The notes under the pieces: model-generated
Databases searched by the model: none
Told to the model about the DNA's origin: nothing
The model's input: only the letters and a program-made list of their open reading frames with translations
Made by a program: the position numbers and the translations under genes
Part shown: one piece after another, positions 55,544 to 64,000 of the stretch
Numbering within the stretch: the stretch's first letter is position 1
Layout of the letters: each line of letters starts with the position of its first letter
Source of the DNA: Chaetomium olivaceum
Lineage: Eukaryota > Ascomycota > Sordariomycetes > Sordariales > Chaetomiaceae
DNA length: 64,000 bases
Direction of reading: 5' to 3'
Assembly: GCA_039881045.1 (NCBI GenBank)
Contig: JAYWVB010000001.1
Location: 930,001 to 994,000, forward strand

Positions 55544-57494
55544 TCACAACCTCTGCCGCCCACGCGTCTCGATGGGAATCATACAGATACCCACAAACGC
55601 CGCCAAAATCAGCGCGGCCGACATATACACCGGTGCCGTCGTCCCATCCCCGGGCACCGTTGCAGCAATAATCGGCGCCACCAACCCCGTAGCCCTGTTC
55701 AAGAAACTCGCCACCCCTGTGCCCGCCCCACGGACCGGCGCGGGGAAGACCTCGGGCGTAAAAGCATACAGGACGCCGTACATGATATTCTGGGCAAACG
55801 CCTCGACACAGGTGAAAGCCAGCTGCGACGAGGGCGTCGTGCCGAACTGGACGAACAGAAACAAAAAAACGGCCGATACAAGCGTCGAGATGGCTAGCGT
55901 GCCGCGCCGGCCCAGGAAGGGGGACTTCATATCGACCGAGTACGCCGCCAGCAGGCTGCCGGGCACGCCGACGATGCTGGTGATGGCGTAGCTGCGGTAG
56001 GTATCGCCCGTGATCTCCGAGGCGGGGGCGTCGCCCGAGTTGTCCCCGCCGCCGCTGTTGCCGCCGTGGGAGAGATACTGCGGGAGGAAGGCGTTGAAGA
56101 GGGGGTAGCCCATTCCGATGGTGGCCCAGGCGAACCAAATTAGGGCGGTGGTGAGGCCCAGCTTGCGGTTGCTGAAGAGCGGCCGGATGCGCTCGGCTGA
56201 GAAGGAGGCGAGTTTGTTCCGGATGATGTTTCTGGTCGAGAGCCGTCTCCGGGCTGGCGGGGCTATGTCATCAACCACGGCGTCCAGGACTTCTTCTGTC
56301 AGCCAGGTCTTCTTGCCGTTTTTGAGTGCTATACCCTGTACGACAGCGATCGCCTCGGCTTGCCGGCCTCGCGAAAGTAGATATTTTGGAGACTCGAACA
56401 TGTGAAAGAGGAAGAAGCGGACGAGAAACATAATGAAGGTGATGATGCCGATGGTGAAGATGAAGTGGCGCCATCCTTGGTCAACGGGCCAGTTGGCGAT
56501 AAAGAACCAGGCAAACAGGGACGAGCAGAGCTGTCCGACCGGCCACCAAACCGAGAGGAGGGTCAACAGGGAGCTGGAGGCGTCGGGCAGAAATTCGAGA
56601 AAGAGAGCCCCGTCCACGGGGAGGTTGCCGCCAACGCCGAAGCCCATGATGGCATACAACACACAGACTCCACTCCAGCTTGAGGCGTATGCCGAGGCAG
56701 TCCCGAACACGCTGGCGATAAACAAGGTTACATTGAAGGCAATGCGTCGACCCATCATATCAGATCCGATGCCCCAAAAGAAACTCCCGAAACACAACCC
56801 CAGGAACACGTATGAGGTTGTGTAGCGTACCGATTTCTCCGAGACGCCAAACTCGGCTGAGAGGGACGGGAGAGTGAGCGACACGCCCTGTGTTTGTTAG
56901 TTTCCGTTTGGCAGTCACTAGGCCACAGAGTACCTGAACATACTTGCATCCATAGACTGCAGGCAGATGTGTTAGTTAATTTCCAAGGGATTATCCAACA
57001 AACACGGACACTCACTTATCGGCAAACCACCCAAACCCGCAGAGCACAAACAACTGCCAGTTATATCTCCCCATCCCAATATCTTGGATGGCTTTGTTGA
57101 TGAGCTTAGATCTCACTGTGGAAACCTAGTCAGCGTTGGCTAGCTCCAACCCCAAACAGTCATAGAAACAAGCAAGAATACTCAGGAACTCACTCTCATA
57201 AGTAGTCCACTCTGCCCCCTTCTTCCCCGCTCTCACATCCCTCCTCAACCCCTCGATGCTGTACTCAGCAGCGGAACTCGTCATGACAAGCATGGTTGTG
57301 TCCCCATCATCGCCGTCCTTGTCTGGGTCGTCGTCTTCGTCGAAGGTTTCGTCATCCATCTGCCCTTCAGGGTCAGGCCGCGGCCGTAACCGGTATGAGT
57401 GGCTGTGCTGATGGGCTTCGGAAAGGGGGATCACGGCACTGGCGTAATCGGCGGCCCTCTCGGACCGACGCCATGTCCATGGTATTGATAGCAT
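55544..57494 (-). CDS. Major facilitator superfamily transporter (SVOP/SV2-like)
   Basis: Four exons, 57494-57194, 57115-57016, 56956-56944 and 56887-55544, with consistent phases give 585 aa. Exon 3 has only 13 bases and supplies part of the first span (GWFADNLWMQ, then GVSLTLPSLSAEFGVS). The cytosolic N-terminus of about 95 residues is acidic around DDETFDEDDDPDKDGDDGD. The core has 12 predicted helices with MFS signatures: FGSFFWGIGSDMMGRR (the loop 2-3 motif), GFGVGGNLPVDGALFLEFLP and TPEVFPAPVRGAGTG in the second half. The resemblance is to fungal SVOP-like members that carry organic anions or related solutes; the substrate cannot be read from sequence. The stop lies at 55544, with a short convergent gap to the J-protein gene. 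Confidence 0.9.
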
Positions 57495-58203
57495 TCTGCC
57501 CGTCTTTGGGTCTTCTCTATTCCCTTCTCAAGCTTGACCCTCCAGTTCGCGGGCTGCACAGTTGTTCAAACCGAACTCGCTCCGTTTCCACCGGTGGAGC
57601 GTGTTTGCAAACGTATGCGTCGTTTAACCTTATTTGCGCCGTTTAACCTTATTTGCCTAGACCCTGGAAGTGGTATGAAGGTTCTTGTAGATGGTTGAAT
57701 TAGGCGACGTGCTCGCCCCGCCTGACTTTGAGCGGTTGAGCAGTTGAAACACGTCGCAAGTGAAACGGTAAAAACCGGGGCGCTCAAAATTAATATCTAG
57801 ATGGTTAAGATGTTTGCGAATACCGAGCCTTAGTTGTCGTCTTTGGTTTGTTCAGTAAATCTAAAGTCGTCTGATGGAAACAAGGGGTTAAAAGTTTAAA
57901 GATGTTCAAGGACTCAACGGCGCGCATCCCACTGAAGGATGAGATGAAACCGCGCTGTTGGAAGCCGAAAACGTGCCCCGGCTGCAGCCAATCGTTCAGA
58001 TCAGTTGACACCGGCGTGGGGGGTCACTCGCTACGAAGTGCCCGGGGAGGTACTTCGCAGTTACCTACCCTAGGTACCTAGGTACGGAAACTGCTAAGAC
58101 AAAGCTGCACCTTCCGCAAAAAGAGCACGCATTCATCCCCTTGCATTGACGCAACCTCCAAGTTTGGCCCAACAATTGAAGCGGTCGCGAAAAAACGATT
58201 GTG

Positions 58204-58208
58204 AAAAA
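58204..58208 (-). terminator. Distant Pol III terminator of tRNA-Ser copy 2
   Basis: A T5 run on the minus strand, 28 nt beyond the mature 3' end. The same GTTTCTTTTTC sequence lies directly after copy 1. Confidence 0.65.
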
Positions 58209-58236
58209 GAAACGCTCGGGATGAGCTGCTTGCTTC

Positions 58237-58317
58237 GACGTGGGCCTGATTCGAACAGACGCTCCCGAAGGAACAAGATTTCTAGTCTTGCGCATTAGAC
58301 CACTCTGCCACCACGCC
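58237..58317 (-). tRNA. tRNA-Ser(AGA), copy 2
   Basis: Identical over all 81 nt to the copy at 53726-53806 and on the same strand 4.5 kb away, with all arms and both internal promoter boxes intact. The trailer differs: 23 extra nucleotides separate the tRNA from the shared T-run sequence. Confidence 0.96.
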
Positions 58318-60165
58318 TGGGATGATTGTTCACGTGACCACAGCACCGCCTCTTTAGGAGTTGACCGAGTGGGTACGCAGGCACCACATGCCAAGTGTAG
58401 ATGCTCGAGTTCGGACGAGACAAAAGTTGTCCGGGAGCCCAAATAAGCTCTTTTTTCTCTTACAAGTCGTTTACTCAGTTTCTATGCTTTGGGTCTCTTT
58501 CCTCACCTCTCTCTTTTTTTTGTTCTTTTTCTTTCTCTTCTTTTACACGAAGAGGGGACAGGCTGGCAGTTTGACCAGGCACCTCCTTCCTTGCGGCTCT
58601 GTTCATATCCATAATCCAGATAACCGTTCCGAAAGTCCCAGGATTTATTTTTGGTGGCGTTACACAACGCATAGAACCTGGGCCCGTTTCCGAAAGCACC
58701 AGCAGCGTTCAAGTTGACCACCCGTACCAATCAATGCCTGCTTTCCGGTAAGTTTGACTTGGTGGAACTCTCGAGTCAGTTGCGGGCCTTGAGCGCGGGC
58801 GATCAGAACGGCAGTTTGTACAAAGCCTCTAAGAAGAAAACTGCCCTGTGGTTGGAAGAGGCTTTTTGATGGATCCCGAAGGTCGCGTCACACCATCCGT
58901 TGTTGTATGTACCATCGGGAACACGCACCATGACTGACAAGAACAGTCAGTCGGGGCTACCTTAAGCAACCAAGGTAAGTACCTACCCATTCTCTACGAA
59001 ACAGATCTCAGCTTTTACCAAAGGGCCAAAATACACGGGACAACCAACATAGAACTTGAAGAACACTATCAACCAGACGGAAGCTGATTTGCCCGTATCG
59101 GAGATAAGATGGCTTTCGCAACTCCAACCCCCCGAGCCCCCGAATCCGGGCCGGCCAGTGCCTCGGCACTCTTCCAAATTTATGGGGAACCCTGTCCCTG
59201 GATGCGGGGAGCCAATGGTTCCCGCTTCTAGCTAACCAATCGGTAAGAAGCTCCGCTCGCCTCCCAATCGCAACACCCTGTTTGTCGCTAGCAAGCTGCA
59301 CAGAATGCTGCAGCCACCATGCAGTTCAGCTCACGAGACGGACGAGCTCGAAGTTGAGGAACGCGGTTTCCGGTGGCGTGGAAGTGGGAGAAGAAAGAAC
59401 AAAGGGAAGGCACAGGCAGACCAAGATGAATAGATGATGTCGTCGAAGAGATGGAACTCTGACCTGGGACGATCAACTCGCCATTTCCAACCTCCACATT
59501 CCCCTTCCAGGTTCCATCGCAACAAGTGCCCCCGGAGCGTTGTATTCGCAACAGGGGTACCAAGCTTCACCAACTCCACCTCCAGACCGTCTCGGAACCT
59601 GCGGGGTCTTTTTGGGGGCTCTGGGATTGAGGAGTCCGACAACCGAATCCTTTCGTTTAAAGGAAAAGGCAAGGGTCACTTGGGGGAGGAGCTGCCTCTA
59701 CACTCTGGGATCAAAAACCTTTCGTGCCTTCCTGTTGTTGTGTCTTTGCTCCGTCACGTCTTCATCCTAACCGGTGATAACAACACAGGCGTTTGTTTCC
59801 TGTCCTGATTGCCAGGGAAATCAACCCACCCTCGCGTTGCGGTTAAGCTTTTGCGCTTGGGGGCACTTATAGCTTTCTAGGTATATATACCTATGCCTGA
59901 AGGCCAGCTAGCTTTATTCTTGCCCCTCCCACTTCGCAACACCACCAAGGGCTCAGTCCCTCCTCTTCTCATTGCTGTTTTGTAGCGGATTGCTTTTCTT
60001 TTTGGATACGAGCCCACGATAAATTATTCTGAACTGCTCATATATCGACTACACCATCATACTCTTGACGAACTCCCGCAGGGTAGGTTGATCATAGGAA
60101 CTACCGCCCTGTACTCAGTCAAGTCTTGTTGACACCGGTATCAGGACCACAACACCTTACTCACC

Positions 60166-61997
60166 ATGACAATCTCATCACGCTGGTCGGTGCCCATTCC
60201 ACGTTGCTCCCTGCAGCAATGGGTACTCGGGTCGGCATGTGGCCCCATTTCCGACCACCAGGCCTTCATCGACCCAGACAACCATGAAAACAACTATCTC
60301 ACCATGGGCGACTACCGCCTACTTTCAAAGCGCGTTGCCTTGGGTCTTCAGAAGGAAGGGCTTAAGAAGGGCGACCGGGTACTCATCTTCTCCGGCAACA
60401 GTCTTCTCTTCCCCTCCGTCTTCCTCGGCATCCTCATGGCCGGTGGTATAGTGACCGGGGCCAACCCAACATTCGTTCCGAGGGAGCTGGCATACCAGCT
60501 CAAAGACAGCGGATCTACCTTCCTGCTTGTTGCCGAGCAAGCTGTGAAGACGGCCTTCGAGGCCGCCGCCGAAGTCGGGTTACCCAAAGACCGTATCTTC
60601 GTCCTGGGAAACAGCACTGTACCAACCTCCCGCATCGCACAAACCCCTTCCCCAGGACCCGGCACCAAAGGCCGCGTGGACGGCGCACGCCACTGGACAG
60701 AACTCCTAGCCGGCAACCACAGCCAAGCCGAGACCTGGAGCTGGGAGGAACCGACCAACCCAGAAGAAACCACCTGCTGCCTCAACTACTCGAGCGGCAC
60801 CACCGGCGTACCCAAGGGCGTCGAGATCAGCCACTACTCCTACGCCAACGGCGTCGGCGTCGTGCACATCAACAACCTGCGCCCGGACGCCGCCGAGCGC
60901 CAAGCGCGCGAGCGCGGCCTCGCCTTCCTACCCTTCTACCACACCTACGGGCAGACCTACTTCATCGCCAACCTCCCGCACCTACGCATACCCGTCTACG
61001 TCATGCCCTCGTTCGACTTCGTCAAGATGCTCTCGCACATCCAGCGCTTCCGCGTCACCACCCTGCCCGTCGTCCCGCCCATCGTCGTGCTGCTCGCCAA
61101 GCACCCGGCCGTGCGCGAGTACGACCTCTCGTCCGTCGAGACCATCGGCTCGGGCGCCGCGCCCCTCACGCGCGAGGTCTGCGAGGAGGTCGAGCGGCTG
61201 TTCCCCGACAAGGGGCTGTTCGTGCGCCAAGGCTGGGGCATGACCGAGGTCACCTGTACCGCCATCGCGTGGGACCCGACGTCGACCCTGGGCGGGTCTG
61301 CGGGCGTCGGCGAGGTGTACCCCAACTGCCGCGCCCGCCTGGTCGCGCTGGACGGCAAGACGCCCATCGAGAAGCCCCGCGTCACGGGCGAGCTGTGGGT
61401 TACCGGCCCGACGCTCATGCGCCGCTACTGGAACAAGCCCGAGGCGACGGCGGAGACGATCGTGGTGGATGCGGACGGGACGCGCTGGCTGCGCACGGGG
61501 GACATCGCGTTTGTGGAGGAGTACAAGCCGGGGGTATCTTCCACGTGGTGGACCGGGTCAAGGAACTGATCAAGGTGAAGGGCAACCAGGTGGCGCCGGC
61601 GGAGCTGGAGGGGGTGCTGCTGGACAACCCGGACGTGGCGGACGCGGCGGTGGTTGGGGTGACGATCGGCGGGGAGGAGGTGCCGCGGGCGTACGTGGTG
61701 CGGCGGCCGCAGTCGAAGGCGTCGGAGAAGGACGTGGCGGCCTGGATGGAGGGCAAGGTTACTCGTTACAAGCGCCTCAAGGGCGGGGTGGTGTTTGTTG
61801 AGGCTGTGCCCAAGAACCCGGTAAGTCTGGCTGCCTACGTTACCTACTAAACTGGCACAGTGAGACGGCTTTTATTGAGATTTGCGCTAACTGACGGGAC
61901 TTTTTGTGTGTAGTCTGGCAAGATCCTCCGCAAGCAGCTTCGGGATCGCGCCAAGCAGGAGGTGGGCGACGGCAAGCCGAAATCATCACGACTTTGA
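60166..61997 (+). CDS. Peroxisomal acyl-CoA ligase of the 4-coumarate:CoA ligase type, one frameshift
   Basis: Exon 1 is 60166-61820 and exon 2 is 61914-61997 (GTAAGT...TAG intron with a CTAAC branch site). With one base restored the product is 579 aa. All ANL-superfamily landmarks are present: LNYSSGTTGVPKGVEISH (P-loop), GWGMTE, TGELWVTGPTLMRRYWNKPE, RTGDIAF, then HVVDRVKELIKVKGNQVAP (hinge) and PSGKILRKQLR with the adenylation Lys. The C-terminus SRL is a type-1 peroxisomal signal. Such enzymes activate fatty or aromatic acids by adenylate formation and CoA transfer. At 61530-61534 a run of five G appears one short: as written the frame reads GVSSTWWTGSRN and stops, while one more G gives GGIFHVVDRVKELIK. 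Either consensus error or loss of the C-terminal lid; the former is likelier. Confidence 0.9.
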
Positions 61998-62644
61998 GCA
62001 AGCAAGTCTGTCTTGGATAGCCTGGGCCACCCGCTTTGAAGCGCTCCTTGCCTGCGTTTTTGGCCATGCCAGTCTCTAACCGGGCCGATCGACACAACAC
62101 ACCGAGGTCGAGGGGGAGAATCTAGCTCTTCTCAGCATGATAGATGTAGACCCAGAGAATATCGTTTTATCTTGTAGTGCCCCTCATGCCTAGCGCAGAG
62201 TATCCCAATGCCACAAATTTTATCAGTTCGAGATGTACATAGCGTAATTGTTGAACACTGTGTCTCACGTAGTCCCGATAAGTGCACGATGTCCGGCCGG
62301 CTGATGTTCAACGAGATGGCACGAACCCCACCAGGTAAACAATAACAGGTACCGCCTTCTCATGTCACCCATATATGATATGACCACTCCAGAGAAGGGC
62401 AATCTCCCGGTAACAGTTATGGGATTTCTTTTCTAAAGCCTAGCTAGGTAGGTCGTCCTTGGAACCTTCCATCCCGAAGAATAGAAGTCCTCATATCCAC
62501 TGAATTGTGACACAAAGCATCGCATCAGATGTTGGTTCAAATGGCCCGAAATCGAAAGCAAAGCTCTCAAGATCAGGAACGAAGAGAAAATGCACCGCGA
62601 TAGGCAACTCCAAGATTACTCAGAGTTGCGCGGGCGTCAGCCAC
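61998..62644. other. Intergenic, convergent 3' ends
   Basis: 650 bp between the acyl-CoA ligase and inositol-phosphate synthase stops; no gene supportable. Confidence 0.5.
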
Positions 62645-64000
62645 CTAGAACAGCTTGTGCTCCAGCGTCATGTCCGACTCAGGCTCAAGGCCAACGCAGG
62701 CGCGGAAAATGTTGGCAAGGGCGGCGCGTTGCTTAGCCAGGGCGTTGACAACCGGGGTGCCGGGGGGAGTCAGGGGCGCCTTGAGCATATAGCTGAGCAC
62801 GCTCAGCACGCTGTGGAAGTTCTTGTAGTCCTTGGCGCTGTCTTCCTCGGCCGAGTGCAGCTTCCACTGGATGCGAGTCATCAGCTCGGCGATCACGACC
62901 AGGTCGATGATGAGCGGGGAAGCAAGCAGAGAGTCCTCGCAGACATTGGACATCCTGTGTAAAGCTGAATTAGCAGATGATAATCCGAAGCAAGAAATTG
63001 GTGTGCTTACGAGATGGTCTGGTGGCCACCGAGGAAGATCTCAGCAGAGTACTCGTCCATGGCGCGCTTGCTGTCGCCGACAGCGGGGATGTACTTGATG
63101 ACAACCACGTGGTCGGGGTGCTCGTCTTTGGCGTACAGCACGGTGTTGGCCGCGACCATGTCGTCGACGACGTTGGACTTGGAGATCTCTTTAGAGCGGA
63201 ACTGTCTGTGCGAGCTCAGGTTCATGCCATCGTTGTTGCCAAGATGGTTGTAGCTGGCAATCGAGGTGAGCTTAATTCCGGCGCTGATCATGAAGTCCAC
63301 CAGGGCCGACTTCATCTTGGTCTGGCCAGACTTGAAGTCATCGCCGCCGATGAAGGCATTGTGCTTCTCGGCCAGTTCAATGCAACCGGGGACAAAGGTG
63401 TTCTGGGGCGAGCCGTTGATGAAGGGAGCGTTCTCGAGGATGCAAGCCACCGCAAACACGGTTGAGGGGGAAACCTCCTCGTGGCCGGCTTCAATGGCCT
63501 TGAGCAGATTGTCGGCCGTGTCGTTGACGCCATCGACGAGATCGGCGAACCGTTCCGTGTTGGCAGTCCACTGGACAATAATCTTGTCCAGGTTGTTCGC
63601 AGCCTTGAAGTCACTATATTGGGTTAGAGATAGGAACACAGTAGACTCAGGCGTTGGTTACGTACCGGATATCCTTGCGGATCTGCTCGACGTGGGCCAT
63701 GCAAGCCTTGGAACCGGCAATCAGGTTGTCAGCCCGGTCCTCCTGGTTGGCGGCAATGAAGTCGGGGTAGTAGATGCTGGGAAGCGGGACAATCGCGGCC
63801 ATCTCCTTCCGGACGAGAGCCTTAAGGGTCGGCTCCAGGACCTTGGCGCGGTCCATGGCATCGGCCAGATTCATGCCGCTGATATCCCAACCACCAATGA
63901 CGAGGTCGTTGGGGTGGACCATGGGCAAGACATCATGGAAGGGGATGTTGACATCCTGCCCTGTCTTGGTGTCGGTTCCCAGCTTCAGGGTCGAGCCCAT
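62645..64000 (-). CDS. INO1: Inositol-3-phosphate synthase, N-terminal part outside window
   Basis: Minus-strand gene cut by the window end. Visible exons are 64000-63666, 63613-63011 and 62954-62645, about 416 aa of a family of about 530. The enzyme converts glucose 6-phosphate to inositol 3-phosphate with NAD and feeds phosphatidylinositol synthesis. Seen motifs are VIGGWDISGMNLADAM near the NAD-binding fold, AACILENAPF-like CILENAPFINGSPQNTFVPG, GGDDFKSGQTKMKSALVDF (active-site lysines), ASYNHLGNNDGMNLS and SNVVDDMVAAN. The ATG at 64000 is an internal Met, not the start, since residues before this point are conserved in the family. In fungi INO1 is usually repressed by inositol, but the promoter is not in this window. 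Confidence 0.95.

Larger units (their letters stand above)
57495..60165. other. Long gene-free interval carrying tRNA-Ser copy 2
   Basis: 2.7 kb. Apart from the tRNA at 58237-58317 no gene is supportable. The palindromic CTAGGTACCTAG lies at 58067-58080. The 3' end should contain the acyl-CoA ligase promoter and a long pyrimidine-rich leader (59900-60165). Confidence 0.55.

Overview
This window looks like about 64 kb of nuclear DNA from a filamentous ascomycete, most likely a Sordariomycete of the Sordariales/Chaetomiaceae type. The basis is GC-rich coding sequence, genes carrying a few short introns (about 50-110 bp, GTRAGT donors, CTAAC/CTGAC branch sites, YAG acceptors), kilobase-scale gene-free stretches, and proteins typical of these fungi (GH55 glucanase, DUF676 lipase, Pgc1-like GDPD, GPI-anchored proline-rich wall protein, NWD-like WD40 repeats). 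The species assignment is inference. No transposon, CRISPR array or rRNA was seen.

Left part (1-30 kb), mostly housekeeping: the 3' part of a fungal_trans transcription factor (1-2243 +); a membrane-anchored GDPD phospholipase (4134-5479 +); a protein built of Cys/His repeats (5982-6896 +); a DUF676 serine lipase (7461-8909 +); endonuclease III with a long K/E tail (9561-11324 +); a tiny AN1 zinc-finger protein (12610-12912 -); S-(hydroxymethyl)glutathione dehydrogenase (15608-17146 -); a DUF952 protein (18158-18654 +); nucleoporin Nup85 (18938-22584 -); an SH3-SAM-PH Boi/Pob1 polarity protein (23565-26677 -); dienoyl-CoA isomerase (28625-29645 +); and TFIIH subunit Tfb5 (29874-30212 -).

Middle part (30-46 kb): a GPI-anchored poly-proline wall protein (30865-31809 +); a probable mitochondrial protein of unknown function (32135-32782 +); a frameshifted single-pass PPxY membrane protein (33943-35365 +); an FG nucleoporin with a C-terminal Ran-binding domain (36003-39901 -); a peroxisomal SCP2 protein (41754-42299 -); and a GPI-anchored GH55 exo-beta-1,3-glucanase (43057-45719 -).

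Right part (46-64 kb): an orphan protein (46055-46849 +), a WD40 array resembling the sensor end of a NACHT-WD40 receptor (47101-48072 -), and a large gene joining ankyrin repeats, one membrane span and C-terminal zinc fingers (50170-53448 +). These form an accessory-looking block with a minisatellite. Beyond it lie two identical tRNA-Ser(AGA) genes, a membrane J-protein (54116-55336 +), an MFS transporter with a 13-nt exon (55544-57494 -), a peroxisomal acyl-CoA ligase (60166-61997 +) and the 3' part of inositol-3-phosphate synthase (62645-64000 -). Peroxisomal lipid metabolism recurs (acyl-CoA ligase ending SRL, SCP2 ending AKL, dienoyl-CoA isomerase), but these genes are dispersed and do not form a cluster.

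Two points matter most. First, at least six genes need one or more single-base corrections, mostly in G or C runs, to give full-length proteins; this is more likely consensus error than loss of six genes. Second, the ankyrin-membrane-zinc finger protein at 50.2-53.4 kb has a domain order I do not recognise and is the best candidate for something undescribed.
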